Assembly: GCF_900476375.1 (NCBI RefSeq)
Contig: NZ_UPPP01000063.1
Location: 1-64,000 of the forward strand
Direction of reading: 5' to 3'
Source: Allolucifera butyrica
GTDB lineage: Bacteria; Bacillota; Negativicutes; Sporomusales; UPPP01
DNA: 64,000 nucleotides
The notes under the pieces were generated by a model. That model was not told where the DNA came from, searched no databases, and saw only the letters and a list, made by a program, of their open reading frames with translations. Shown piece after piece: positions 8,065-16,802 of the stretch (its first letter is position 1; every line of letters starts with the position of its first letter). The position numbers and the translations under genes were made by a program.

Positions 8065-8073
8065 CTTAAGGTT

Positions 8074-8102
8074 ATTATAAAATAACATTGTGATTTTTGC
8101 AA
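8074..8102 (-). promoter_or_regulatory. Sigma-A-like promoter of the sulfur-relay operon
   Basis: On the minus strand TTGCAA (8102-8097), a 17-nt spacer and TATAAT (8079-8074). The predicted start is near 8067. Confidence 0.65.
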
Positions 8103-8186
8103 CAATATATTTATTCATTGTCCCGGGGGAGAGGGGGCATTCCATCTGGCGAATACTGAGAAAGATGGTGCCGGTGATTTTTGAAC

Positions 8187-8215
8187 TTGACTTTTGTTCT
8201 TTGCCGATTTATTAT
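8187..8215 (+). promoter_or_regulatory. Sigma-A-like promoter of the MFS transporter gene
   Basis: TTGACT (8187-8192), a 17-nt spacer and TATTAT (8210-8215), about 100 bp upstream of the start codon. Together with the sulfur-operon promoter and 5' hairpin, this explains most of the 315-bp divergent gap between 8001 and 8315. Confidence 0.65.
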
Positions 8216-8315
8216 CATATCATGTAGGTGTTTTTAACAGTAACATGCACATTGCATTAATTAGGATATACTTTTATTGAAAAGGATAATAAATATATAG
8301 ATGAGGAGTCTTATC

Positions 8316-9521
8316 ATGAATAATAAACAACCGGTCCAGTATGGGAAAATCGGTATTCTCTCGCTGGCGCATATGCTCAATGACTTGTACAGCAACTATC
8401 TTCCCCAGATGCTTCCCTTTTTGGTGGCGCTCAATCCCGGTTTTACCGCTACCAGGGCCGCCATTTTAGTATCGGCTTTTACCATCACATCCTCGCTGGT
8501 TCAACCGCTGTTCGGATATTTTTTGGACCGCCGTGGTAAGCGCTGGCTCGTTCATGTAGGAACGCTGTGGATGGCGGTCATGCTTAGCCTCACCGGCATT
8601 GTTCATAGCTATGTAGTTCTTGTCAGCCTTGCTGCTTTGGCCGGTTTGGGAACAGCCGCGTTTCACCCCCAGGCATCCACCATGGTTAACGTCTTAAGTG
8701 GCGATCGCAAAGCAGTATTGCTGTCCGCCTTTGTCGCCTTTGGCAATTTCGGCTTTGCCCTGGGACCGCTTCTTCTGGTGCCGCTATTTCAGGCGTATGG
8801 ACTGCACGCCACCGTTGTAACGATAATTCCCGGAATTCTTGTGGCGTTGCTGCTGCTTTTTTTTGCCCCGCGCAATCAGGCATTGGGAGGGACTGCTCCG
8901 GAGTTTTCCGCCGTCTTGCATTCACTGAAATCCGCATCACGGGAACTTCTCGCCATTATTAGCGTGATCGCTGTCCGTTCGCTGGCTTATACCGGAATGT
9001 TAACGATTTTGCCGCTGTATTTCAAATCACAAAACCTATCGAATATCGCTGCAAGCCATTTGCTTACTTTGATGCTTTTCACGGGGGCCGTCGGCGGCCT
9101 GCTGGGCGGCTTTATATCCGATTATTATGGTAGAAAACGCTTGATTGTCGGTTCCCTGATTGTTTCCACTCCTTTATTTCTGGTCTTTTTTTATACCCAG
9201 GGCCTTATCAGCACGATTTTCCTGGGATTGGCCGGAGCCGCTTTGCTATCCAGTTTTTCCGTTACCATTGTCGCGGCACAGGAGGCAATTCCAGATAATA
9301 AAGCGCTGGCGGCGGGACTAACCATGGGTTTTGCCGGCGGGATCGGCGGTCTTGCTATCATTCTCATCGGCCGTATTGGCGATATTTGGGGCCTTGCAGC
9401 AGCTGTCTTCGTTATTTTCCTGCTTCCAGCCCTGGCCGGTTTGATTGGACTATTTATGAAAAGCCGGCCGGCTGCGAGACAGCAGCGCGGCTTACAAAGT
9501 GTTGGTGAAGCTAAAATCTAA
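8316..9521 (+). CDS. MFS transporter, fosmidomycin-resistance (Fsr)-like
   Basis: 401 residues with about 12 membrane segments. The ATG at 8316 is preferred because GAGGAG lies seven bases before it. LAHMLNDLYSNYLPQMLP in TM1, FGYFLDRRGKRW after TM2 and GLGTAAFHPQAS are typical of the Fsr/YfkF-like drug-efflux subgroup. A second GGFISDYYGRKR loop lies mid-protein. The substrate cannot be told from sequence. The gene ends by overlapping the convergent LysR gene by 4 nt, so each may interfere with the other's 3' end. Confidence 0.85.
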   Translation: MNNKQPVQYGKIGILSLAHMLNDLYSNYLPQMLPFLVALNPGFTATRAAILVSAFTITSSLVQPLFGYFLDRRGKRWLVHVGTLWMAVMLSLTGIVHSYVVLVSLAALAGLGTAAFHPQASTMVNVLSGDRKAVLLSAFVAFGNFGFALGPLLLVPLFQAYGLHATVVTIIPGILVALLLLFFAPRNQALGGTAPEFSAVLHSLKSASRELLAIISVIAVRSLAYTGMLTILPLYFKSQNLSNIAASHLLTLMLFTGAVGGLLGGFISDYYGRKRLIVGSLIVSTPLFLVFFYTQGLISTIFLGLAGAALLSSFSVTIVAAQEAIPDNKALAAGLTMGFAGGIGGLAIILIGRIGDIWGLAAAVFVIFLLPALAGLIGLFMKSRPAARQQRGLQSVGEAKI

Positions 9522-10408
9522 TCGGCGATTAAGGCCATAAACCGCTCTACTGCCGGCGTAACCGGCATCTTATCATGGGTCAGGACGCCCCAATAGCGGG
9601 GCGCGACCGGTTCGCCAATGTCCAGGATGAACAAATCGCCGCCGGCCAGTTCTTTTTGAATGTACTCTTTGGCTACAAAGGACAAACCCAGTCCGATTTT
9701 GACGAGATCAATCAGTAAATCAATACTTCCCAGTTCAATCTCAGGGGTTATCCTGAGATTGTGTTTTTCCAGAAAGGAGTTGAAGAAGCGGCGGGTGGTA
9801 GTATGATTTTCCAGCATTAACAGAGGATACGTTTCCAGTTCTTTTAATTCCAGGGTCTTATGCTGCAAGCGCGCAAAGGCCTTGCCAGCAATAAACACAT
9901 CCTGAATGGTTTTTTGTTTTTGCATTGTAATATTCGGGTATTCTTCGGCTTGCGGCGGTATATTGGCAACACTGACATCGACCATCCCCTTCTGCAGCAG
10001 TTCGATACAGACCGGAGAAGGACGGTTGGTGATGCGAATTTTTATATGTGGATACAATTGATTAAATTGATGGAAGTAAGGCAATAAATAATACTTGCAA
10101 ATGGTGTCGCTGGCGGCAATCCGGATTTCACCCCGCTGCAGCGAATGGAGGTCAAAGAGACTGCGTTCGCCCGTCTTAATAAAGTGAAAGGCTTGTTCAA
10201 TATGACGATAGAGAATTTCTCCCTCCTGGGTGAGTTTGACCTGTTTGGTATGGCGGAGAAAGAGCTTGCAGCCCAACTTTTCTTCCAGTAAACGGATGGA
10301 TTGACTGACCGCCGACTGAGAAATAAAAAGGTTATGGGATGCCTCCGAGAAACTAAGCCGGTTGGCGACGTGATAAAATACCTTATAGAGCTCGAAGTTA
10401 ATATCCAT
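9518..10408 (-). CDS. LysR-family transcriptional regulator
   Basis: 296 residues. The N-terminal helix-turn-helix is FYHVANRLSFSEASHNLFISQSAVSQSIRLLEEKLG. An effector-binding domain follows (EIRIAASDTICKYYLLPYF, DLVKIGLGLSFVAKEYI). The ATG follows GGAGA at suitable spacing. The region upstream of the start is very AT-rich and contains two copies of ATTATTAAT four bases apart, a possible autoregulatory site. The co-inducer is unknown. It is convergent with the MFS gene, which it does not obviously control. Confidence 0.9.
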   Translation of the reverse strand: MDINFELYKVFYHVANRLSFSEASHNLFISQSAVSQSIRLLEEKLGCKLFLRHTKQVKLTQEGEILYRHIEQAFHFIKTGERSLFDLHSLQRGEIRIAASDTICKYYLLPYFHQFNQLYPHIKIRITNRPSPVCIELLQKGMVDVSVANIPPQAEEYPNITMQKQKTIQDVFIAGKAFARLQHKTLELKELETYPLLMLENHTTTRRFFNSFLEKHNLRITPEIELGSIDLLIDLVKIGLGLSFVAKEYIQKELAGGDLFILDIGEPVAPRYWGVLTHDKMPVTPAVERFMALIAD

Positions 10409-10483
10409 ATATTAATTCTCCTAATGTTCATCATAATAATTATTAATTTTTATTATTAATACCATTATACTACAATGAAATTA

Positions 10484-10648
10484 TTAATCCCACTTTTCGC
10501 AGTCCTTTGTCATTCGACAATAATCTCACGGAAACAAGACAAACTTGGTGAATTTTAAACGAAACATAAATTCATCTATTTACTTTGTGGCTGTAATTTG
10601 GGAGAAATATTGTCGCCACAAGTTCAGAGTGCGAAATGTGGGAAGTAA
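10484..10648 (+). repeat. Terminal-inverted-repeat element, copy A (upstream of purL)
   Basis: The left end TTAATCCCACTTTTCGCAG and right end GTGCGAAATGTGGG form imperfect inverted repeats about 155 bp apart. The left arm continues into TGTCATTCGACAAT, which contains the complement of a perfect Spo0A box (TTGTCGAA). A highly similar copy lies at 40735-40814 and a half copy at 58269-58297. The element occupies the purL leader region. Confidence 0.6.
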
Positions 10649-10664
10649 GTATAGGAGGGGCCAA

Positions 10665-13600
10665 ATGAGCCAGAGCGTACGCAGAGTCTATGTGGAAAAG
10701 AAACCGGCCTTTGCCGTGGAAGCCCAGGGCATATTCGCCGATTTGCGGGAGCATCTTAATTTGCAGGGATTAACCGGGGTTCGGTTATTGCGGCGCTATG
10801 ACATGGCCGGACTGAGTGAAGCGGAGTACCGGCAGGCGCTGTACAGCATTTTTGCGGAAGCGCCGGTCGATGTTATTTATGAAGAGACCCTGCCGTTGCC
10901 GCCGGCAGTCCGGGTCTTCGCCGTGGAATATCTGCCTGGGCAGTATGATCAGCGAGCCGACTCGGCTGCCCAGTGCGTGCAGCTTCTTACCCAGCAGGAA
11001 CGCCCGGTCATTGCTACGGCGAATGTGTATCTGCTGGCAGGAACTGTTTCCGACGCCGAATTTAACCGAGTGAAAGCCTATCTAATTAATCCTGTGGAAG
11101 CACGGGAGGCAGGGCTGGAAAAGCCGGTTTCCCTTGCTGTAGAGGCCGAGGTTCCGCCGGATGTGGCCGTGCTGCAGGGATTTACTGCCTATGACGAAGA
11201 GGATTTGCGGCGGTTTTGGGAGGAAGAGGGCTTAGCCATGAGTCTGGATGACCTCGCCTTTTGCCGGGAGTATTTCCGGGACCAGGAAAAAAGGGACCCA
11301 GCCCTTACGGAAATTAAAGTGATTGATACGTACTGGTCCGACCATTGCCGCCACACTACTTTTCTGACCAAAATTCAGGCTGTATCAATCGATGACGGGC
11401 GTTATGCACTGCCGGTGCGGGAAGCCTACCAGGAGTATTTGCAGGGCCGGCAGCAGGTATACGCCGGTAAGGAACGGGACATGAGCCTCATGGATATAGC
11501 CCTTGTGGGAATGAAGGAACTTAAAAAACAGGGAATGCTCCGGGACCTGGACGAGTCGGAGGAAATCAACGCCTGCAGCATTGTCGTAGATGTAGACGTT
11601 AACGGACAAAACGAGGAATGGCTGGTTATGTTTAAAAATGAGACCCATAACCATCCTACGGAAATTGAACCGTTCGGTGGTGCCGCCACCTGTCTCGGCG
11701 GAGCGATCCGCGATCCTCTGTCCGGCCGTTCTTATGTCTATCAGGCCATGCGCATTACCGGCAGTGCCGATCCCCGTACGCCTTATGGGGACACCTTGCC
11801 GGGCAAGTTGCCCCAACGGAAAATTACGGTGGGAGCGGCGGCCGGTTATAGTTCTTATGGCAACCAGATCGGTCTGGCTACCGGCCAGGTTGTGGAGGTA
11901 TATGACGAAGATTTTGTCGCCAAGCGGATGGAAATCGGCGCGGTCATCGGCGCCGTTCCCCGCCGGAATGTAAAGCGGGAACAGCCGGTTCCCGGCGATG
12001 CCGTGATTTTGGTGGGTGGCAGGACAGGGCGAGACGGTTGCGGCGGTGCTACCGGTTCGTCCAAGGAACATACGGCAGAGTCCCTGGCGAGTTGCGGCGC
12101 TGAGGTGCAGAAAGGAAATCCGCCGACGGAACGAAAAATTCAGCGCCTCTTTCGCCGGCCCGAGGTCAGCCGGCTGGTTAAGAAATGTAATGACTTCGGC
12201 GCCGGGGGAGTGGCGGTAGCCATCGGGGAACTCAGCGACGGTCTTGCTGTCCAATTGGACGCGGTGCCCAAAAAGTATGCAGGGCTGGACGGGACGGAAC
12301 TGGCGATTTCCGAATCCCAGGAGCGGATGGCCGTTGTGGTTGCGGCCGGGGATGTAGATGTTTTTTGCACCCGGGCGGCGGACGAAAATCTGGAAGCCAC
12401 CGTCGTGGCCCGTGTCACGGCAGACCGGCGGCTGCGCATGACCTGGCGCGGCCGGGATATTGTTAATATTAGCCGGGATTTTCTCAATACGAATGGAGTC
12501 TTGCAGACAACGCGCGTACGAGTTAAGGCGCCGGATGAAAAAAATAACTATTTTTCCGCCGTGAACTCCGGCAAGGACGAAAAATCAGTTTGGCTGGCTA
12601 ACTTGCAGGATCTTAACGTTTGCAGCCAGCAAGGCCTGGTCGAGCGGTTTGACAGTACCATTGGCGCGGGCACAGTGCTCATGCCCTTCGGCGGCCGGTT
12701 CCAGGCAACGCCGGCCGCAGGCATGGCGGCTAAGATTCCGCTGCTGCAGGGAGAGACCGATACGGCCACGCTCATGACCTTTGGCTATAACCCGCGGTTA
12801 AGCAAATGGAGCCCTTTTCATGGCGCGCTGTACGCTGTAGTCGAGGCGGTGGCGAAGGTGGCGGCTCTGGGCGGCGATTACCGCCGGGTCCGCTTAACTC
12901 TGCAGGAGTATTTTGAAAAGCTGGGCAAGGATGAAGAAAAGTGGGGTAAACCCTTCAGCGCGCTTCTGGGGGCGTATTATGCGCAGAAGCGGCTGGGCAT
13001 TCCGGCCATTGGCGGTAAGGACAGCATGTCGGGTACGTTTATGGACCTTACTGTGCCTCCTACGCTGGTAGCGTTTGCCGTGGGGATTGCGGATGCCAAA
13101 ACGGTAGTCTCCCAGGAGTTTAAAGAGCCGGGCAATCCTGTGGTTTTAGTGCCGCTATTTAGAGATGAAGGGGAATTGCCGGATTTTGAACAATTGGACC
13201 GGAATTATACTGCGATTTATCGTCTTGCCCGGCAAGGCAAAGTACGGGCGGCGAATCCGGTGGGAACCGGTGGTGTGGCTGCCGCGGTCAGCAAAATGTG
13301 TTTTGGCAACCGGATTGGCGTGAATTGCGAGACCGTTATGGAGCCGGCAGCTTTATACCGGGCGGATTATGGTTCCATTCTGCTGGAGATGGACGGCAAT
13401 ACGACCTGGGAGGAGGAACTGCAGGACATTTCCTATGTTGTTCTCGGTCAAACGTCGGAGGAGCCGGTCATCCGGGTAAACGACAGGGAGATTGGTTTGA
13501 CTGAGGCGCAGGCTGCCTGGCAGCAGCCATTGGCAGCAGTATTTCCTACCCGGACGGTACCGCCGGCGGATGGAGTCCCCGCTTTTGCTCCCTTTGGAAT

Positions 13601-14441
13601 AGGTGGAGAATTGTCTCAGCAGGCGGGCAACCGGGGAACCGCCCGGCCAAGAGTATTGATTCCTGTTTTTCCCGGCACCAACTGCGAGTATGATTCCGCA
13701 CGGACTTTTGAAGCCGCCGGCGGCCAGGCGGAAATGCTGGTTATCCGGAATCTTTCCCCAGCGGATGTGGAAGAGTCCATCCGGGCCATGGTTGATAAAA
13801 TCAAGCAGGCTCAGATTATTATGCTGCCCGGCGGCTTCAGCGCCGGCGATGAACCGGACGGATCAGGCAAGTTTATTGCTACCATGTTTCGTAATCCGCG
13901 CATCAAGGAAGCGGTCCGGGAGTTTTTGCAGCGCCGGGACGGACTGATGCTGGGCATATGCAACGGTTTTCAGGCGCTGATCAAGCTGGGGCTGGTGCCT
14001 TACGGCGATATCGTCGAAATCAATGAGACTTCTCCCACGCTTACCTATAACAGCATTGGCCGTCATGTTTCCCGTATGGCGACGACCCGGATTGTTTCCA
14101 ACCGGTCGCCTTGGCTGCGCTATACGGCGACGGGCGACATGCATACTATTCCCGTTTCGCATGGGGAAGGGCGGTTTGTGGCGACGATGGAGGAATTTTC
14201 CCGGCTGTCCCGGCAGGGACAGATTGCTACGCAATATGTGAATTTTGCGGGCGAACCTGCTTATGAAATCGAATTCAATCCGAACGGTTCGTATCAGGCT
14301 GTGGAAGGGATTACCAGCCCCGATGGACGGATTCTTGGGAAAATGGGCCATTCGGAACGGATTGGTTCTTTCGTCGGCAAAAATGTTCCCGGTAATAAAG
14401 ATCAAAGAATTTTTGCCGCCGGCATTGACTACTTCCGCTAA
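10665..14441 (+). CDS. purL: Phosphoribosylformylglycinamidine synthase, single-chain (PurL/FGAM synthase)
   Basis: 1258 residues. It converts FGAR, ATP and glutamine to FGAM in purine synthesis. The ATG at 10665 follows AGGAGGGG and replaces a longer upstream frame that lacks a site. The order is a PurS-like N-terminus, linker, AIR-synthase-like domains (TYWSDHCRHTTF, FKNETHNHPTEIEPFGGAATC, GGRTGRDGCGGATGSS, AIGGKDSMSG) and a C-terminal class I amidotransferase (IPVFPGTNCEYDSA, LPGGFSAGDEPDGS, Cys1099 in LGICNGFQAL). It is the long one-piece type found in clostridia and negativicutes. No other pur gene adjoins it. I saw no purine riboswitch upstream. Confidence 0.97.
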   Translation: MSQSVRRVYVEKKPAFAVEAQGIFADLREHLNLQGLTGVRLLRRYDMAGLSEAEYRQALYSIFAEAPVDVIYEETLPLPPAVRVFAVEYLPGQYDQRADSAAQCVQLLTQQERPVIATANVYLLAGTVSDAEFNRVKAYLINPVEAREAGLEKPVSLAVEAEVPPDVAVLQGFTAYDEEDLRRFWEEEGLAMSLDDLAFCREYFRDQEKRDPALTEIKVIDTYWSDHCRHTTFLTKIQAVSIDDGRYALPVREAYQEYLQGRQQVYAGKERDMSLMDIALVGMKELKKQGMLRDLDESEEINACSIVVDVDVNGQNEEWLVMFKNETHNHPTEIEPFGGAATCLGGAIRDPLSGRSYVYQAMRITGSADPRTPYGDTLPGKLPQRKITVGAAAGYSSYGNQIGLATGQVVEVYDEDFVAKRMEIGAVIGAVPRRNVKREQPVPGDAVILVGGRTGRDGCGGATGSSKEHTAESLASCGAEVQKGNPPTERKIQRLFRRPEVSRLVKKCNDFGAGGVAVAIGELSDGLAVQLDAVPKKYAGLDGTELAISESQERMAVVVAAGDVDVFCTRAADENLEATVVARVTADRRLRMTWRGRDIVNISRDFLNTNGVLQTTRVRVKAPDEKNNYFSAVNSGKDEKSVWLANLQDLNVCSQQGLVERFDSTIGAGTVLMPFGGRFQATPAAGMAAKIPLLQGETDTATLMTFGYNPRLSKWSPFHGALYAVVEAVAKVAALGGDYRRVRLTLQEYFEKLGKDEEKWGKPFSALLGAYYAQKRLGIPAIGGKDSMSGTFMDLTVPPTLVAFAVGIADAKTVVSQEFKEPGNPVVLVPLFRDEGELPDFEQLDRNYTAIYRLARQGKVRAANPVGTGGVAAAVSKMCFGNRIGVNCETVMEPAALYRADYGSILLEMDGNTTWEEELQDISYVVLGQTSEEPVIRVNDREIGLTEAQAAWQQPLAAVFPTRTVPPADGVPAFAPFGIGGELSQQAGNRGTARPRVLIPVFPGTNCEYDSARTFEAAGGQAEMLVIRNLSPADVEESIRAMVDKIKQAQIIMLPGGFSAGDEPDGSGKFIATMFRNPRIKEAVREFLQRRDGLMLGICNGFQALIKLGLVPYGDIVEINETSPTLTYNSIGRHVSRMATTRIVSNRSPWLRYTATGDMHTIPVSHGEGRFVATMEEFSRLSRQGQIATQYVNFAGEPAYEIEFNPNGSYQAVEGITSPDGRILGKMGHSERIGSFVGKNVPGNKDQRIFAAGIDYFR

Positions 14442-14545
14442 AAGAGGACAGACTATAAAAAGAATACAAGGAGGCTCCTGTCAATCCCGCTATGACTGTT
14501 GCATATTGTAGTATTACAGTAAGCACAGGGAGGGGTTGATAAGGG

Positions 14546-14677
14546 TTGAATGGAGAATTAACCGCCTTGCATTGGGTGTTTATGCCGTTTATAGTGCTTA
14601 TCCTGGCTGTGATGGTATTGCGCCGTCGGTCTGGCCGTAACTACGATTGTGGCTATTTTCCTGATTTAGACGGATAA
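14546..14677 (+). CDS. Small single-pass membrane peptide (43 aa)
   Basis: A short frame with a TTG start preceded by GGGAGGGG at about ten bases. The product has a short polar N-terminus, one hydrophobic segment (residues 10-25, WVFMPFIVLILAVMVL), an RRRSGR stop-transfer cluster, and a polar tail with one Cys (YDCGYFPDLDG). Positive-inside logic puts the tail in the cytoplasm. A terminator follows immediately. Family unknown. It could be a small regulatory or complex-associated membrane protein, possibly cotranscribed with purL 105 bp upstream. Confidence 0.5.
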   Translation: MNGELTALHWVFMPFIVLILAVMVLRRRSGRNYDCGYFPDLDG

Positions 14678-14711
14678 AAGGCTGTCACGCTGAAGCGAGG
14701 CAGCCTTTTTA
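14676..14711 (+). terminator. Rho-independent terminator
   Basis: AAAAGGCTG pairs with CAGCCTTTTT around a short loop, right after the 43-residue gene. Confidence 0.8.
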
Positions 14712-14793
14712 GCTTTTTAATGTCGCTGATGAAGTGTCAATTGTTCTTTTGACGTGCATTTGACTGTAAGATGTATAGTGTATTCAAATGGTT

Positions 14794-14823
14794 TTGACAT
14801 TGATTTTCCTTAAAATGTATAGT
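14794..14823 (+). promoter_or_regulatory. Sigma-A-like promoter of the PEPCK/HprK-like gene
   Basis: TTGACA (14794-14799), an 18-nt spacer and TATAGT (14818-14823). A second promoter-like copy sits about 45 bp upstream (TTGACG ... ATGTATAGTG), and both share the ATGTATAGT end, suggesting tandem promoters. Confidence 0.6.
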
Positions 14824-14873
14824 ATAACTAAATGATAGTGCAAAAATAGAAAGCTAAAGTTGGGAGAGAACAC

Positions 14874-16634
14874 ATGAATATCATTTCTAGTAAAATCTTT
14901 GAAGGTAAAATTACGATCCGGTTGAAAGACAGAGTGTGTGAGACATCGGAAGAGTTATTGTCCAGCGATTTGTTTGCTAAAGTTCTGAAACTGGCGGTTA
15001 AGGAACTAGAGCAGCGGGATTCCATTATGCTGGATATATTTGAAGATAAGAGCAAGATTCGCAACGAAGATATCAGCCTTTTGATTGAAACGTTCCAATT
15101 CTTATATAAAATGCCCATTCACCTTGTGCCGAATGTGGTTGAAGGTTCGCGGCCCTTTTTGCGGAATCCCTATCTTCTGAATGATTTTTTGCAATATCTG
15201 TATAATTTCTGGCGTCATTTCAACCGCTTCATTATTTGTAATTCCAATGGGGATATGCTGGATAAGCGCCCGTACCGGACCTTTCATTCCACCATTGAAC
15301 AACTGGGCCATTTGGTCCGTAAGACTTACCGGGATTTGCAGGATAATATTACGGGCAATCATCCTAATGTATACCGCCAGGTTGTGGCCGGGGCGGAAAT
15401 TGCTACGGTTTGCATAACCAAGAATCTCGTTTTCCCCGGCGGGGCTTACGAAAAATTGCGCAATATCCCGGTAATCCGGCAAGTTCTTTTATACCCGCCG
15501 CTGGTTTTGAACCCGCCGATGAACAAACGGAAAGGCAAGTTTGAACGGGTGGGCCGCAATCCGCTGGAACTGATTGATATAAAGGATGACGAATGGCTGT
15601 GCTATCCGGCGAAAGTGGGACCACTGGTAATTTACATCTATTTCCAGGAACGCTTTTTTGAACTTGGGTTTTCCATGGCCAATTTATTTGATATTGCCGA
15701 CGACAAGGATCTGGAAAGGAAACCGAATGCCGTCTTCTTGTTTGGTACGCCGGGCGATGCTATCGACAGTTTGGCGCCGCTTCCCACCGTATTTTACGAC
15801 GATGAGGAAAATGATCTTTTAGTAGGCGCCATACCGAACCGGGATGAGTTTGGCTATTTTGGCTATTTGAAGAAGATGGCCCTGACATTGCATAATATCC
15901 GGATGATGAAATCCGGCAAATTACCTTTCCATGGTGCTTTGTTCCGCATTGTCCTGCGTGGTGACAAGGAAGCCACCGTTCTTGTCATGGGCGATACGGG
16001 AGCGGGAAAATCGGAAACGCTGGAGGCCTTCCGGGTATTAGGCGCCGAAACCATTCGTGATATTATTATTATCGCCGACGACATGGGTTCGCTGGGCATT
16101 GACGAAGCCGGCAATATTATTGGTTACGGTACGGAAGTCGGAGCCTATGTGCGGCTGGATGACCTGCAGCCCGGCTATGCGTTCGGCCAGATTGACCGGA
16201 TGATCATTATGAACCCCAATCAGACCAATGCCCGTATTGTTTTACCGGTTACCTCGCCGGGAAATGTGCTGAAAGGCCATAAGATTGATTTTGTTTTATA
16301 TTGCAATAATTACGAAGAAATTGATGAGGAACATCCCGTTATTGAACGGTTTGCCTCGGCGGAGGAAGCACTGCAAGTATTCAGGGCCGGTGCCGTTATG
16401 AGCAAGGGAACGACGGCTGCTACCGGACTGGTGCACAGTTATTTCGCCAATGTGTTTGGACCGCCTCAATACCGGCAACTGCATGATGAACTGGCGAAAA
16501 AATATTTTGACGCTTTTATGGCGCAGGGATTATTTATCGGTCAAATGCGTACGCGTCTGGGAATTCCCGGCTGGGAGCGCAACGGTCCGGAAGCCTCGGC
16601 CAAGGAGCTCTTAAAGCAGATACAAAACCGTTAG
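14874..16634 (+). CDS. PEPCK/HPr-kinase-like P-loop protein of unknown function
   Basis: 586 residues, soluble. The N-terminal ~350 residues match no family I recognise. The C-terminal part has a Walker A loop at 373-381 (GDTGAGKSE) preceded by LFRIVLRGDKEATVLV and followed by IIIADDMGSLGIDEAGNI, GTEVGAYVRLDDL and NPNQTNARIVLPVTSP. This pattern is that of the PEPCK/HPr kinase fold, with acidic metal ligands after the loop. HprK's C-terminal signature is not obvious, and the protein is far longer than HprK (~310). It is monocistronic, with its own promoter and terminator. Catalysis could be nucleotide-dependent phosphotransfer or carboxykinase chemistry; the substrate is unknown. Confidence 0.6.
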   Translation: MNIISSKIFEGKITIRLKDRVCETSEELLSSDLFAKVLKLAVKELEQRDSIMLDIFEDKSKIRNEDISLLIETFQFLYKMPIHLVPNVVEGSRPFLRNPYLLNDFLQYLYNFWRHFNRFIICNSNGDMLDKRPYRTFHSTIEQLGHLVRKTYRDLQDNITGNHPNVYRQVVAGAEIATVCITKNLVFPGGAYEKLRNIPVIRQVLLYPPLVLNPPMNKRKGKFERVGRNPLELIDIKDDEWLCYPAKVGPLVIYIYFQERFFELGFSMANLFDIADDKDLERKPNAVFLFGTPGDAIDSLAPLPTVFYDDEENDLLVGAIPNRDEFGYFGYLKKMALTLHNIRMMKSGKLPFHGALFRIVLRGDKEATVLVMGDTGAGKSETLEAFRVLGAETIRDIIIIADDMGSLGIDEAGNIIGYGTEVGAYVRLDDLQPGYAFGQIDRMIIMNPNQTNARIVLPVTSPGNVLKGHKIDFVLYCNNYEEIDEEHPVIERFASAEEALQVFRAGAVMSKGTTAATGLVHSYFANVFGPPQYRQLHDELAKKYFDAFMAQGLFIGQMRTRLGIPGWERNGPEASAKELLKQIQNR

Positions 16635-16670
16635 CAGAGACCGTGGGACCGGTCTTTGCTAACGGGGCTC

Positions 16671-16692
16671 AAAGCGCAGGGCTCAGGGCGCG
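16671..16692 (-). repeat. GC-rich dispersed repeat, inverted copy
   Basis: The complement reads CGCGCCCTGAGCCCTGCGC. The same module occurs on the plus strand near 16752, 28983 and 59098. This copy and the one at 16752 face each other across a terminator. Confidence 0.6.
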
Positions 16693-16710
16693 AAGAACGG
16701 AGATTGAAAA

Positions 16711-16745
16711 AGCACCTTGGAATAAAAATCCAAGGTGCTTTTTTG
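16711..16745. terminator. Bidirectional terminator
   Basis: GCACCTTGGA pairs with TCCAAGGTGC around an 8-nt loop. T6 follows on the plus strand and a T-rich stretch on the minus strand. It serves the PEPCK-like gene and the convergent ABC permease gene. Confidence 0.85.
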
Positions 16746-16751
16746 CCGTGA

Positions 16752-16802
16752 CTTGCGCCCCGGGCTCTGCGCCCTGCGCCGAACACCGCAGGCGGTGTTC
16801 CT
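16752..16802 (+). repeat. GC-rich dispersed repeat with hairpin
   Basis: GCGCCCCGGGCTCTGCGCCC is followed by a hairpin GAACACCGC-AG-GCGGTGTTC. It has the same layout as 28983-29034 and 59098-59152. Confidence 0.6.

Noticed and set aside
10410-10664. Purine riboswitch upstream of purL
   Set aside because: The conserved purine aptamer core is absent; the region is explained by an inverted-repeat element.
10545-10664. Longer N-terminus for PurL
   Set aside because: No ribosome site at the upstream start; the ATG at 10665 has AGGAGGGG and the extra residues overlap the inverted-repeat element.
11385-12254. Minus-strand frame of 289 residues inside purL
   Set aside because: Antisense to conserved purL domains; no start signals and no recognisable motifs.
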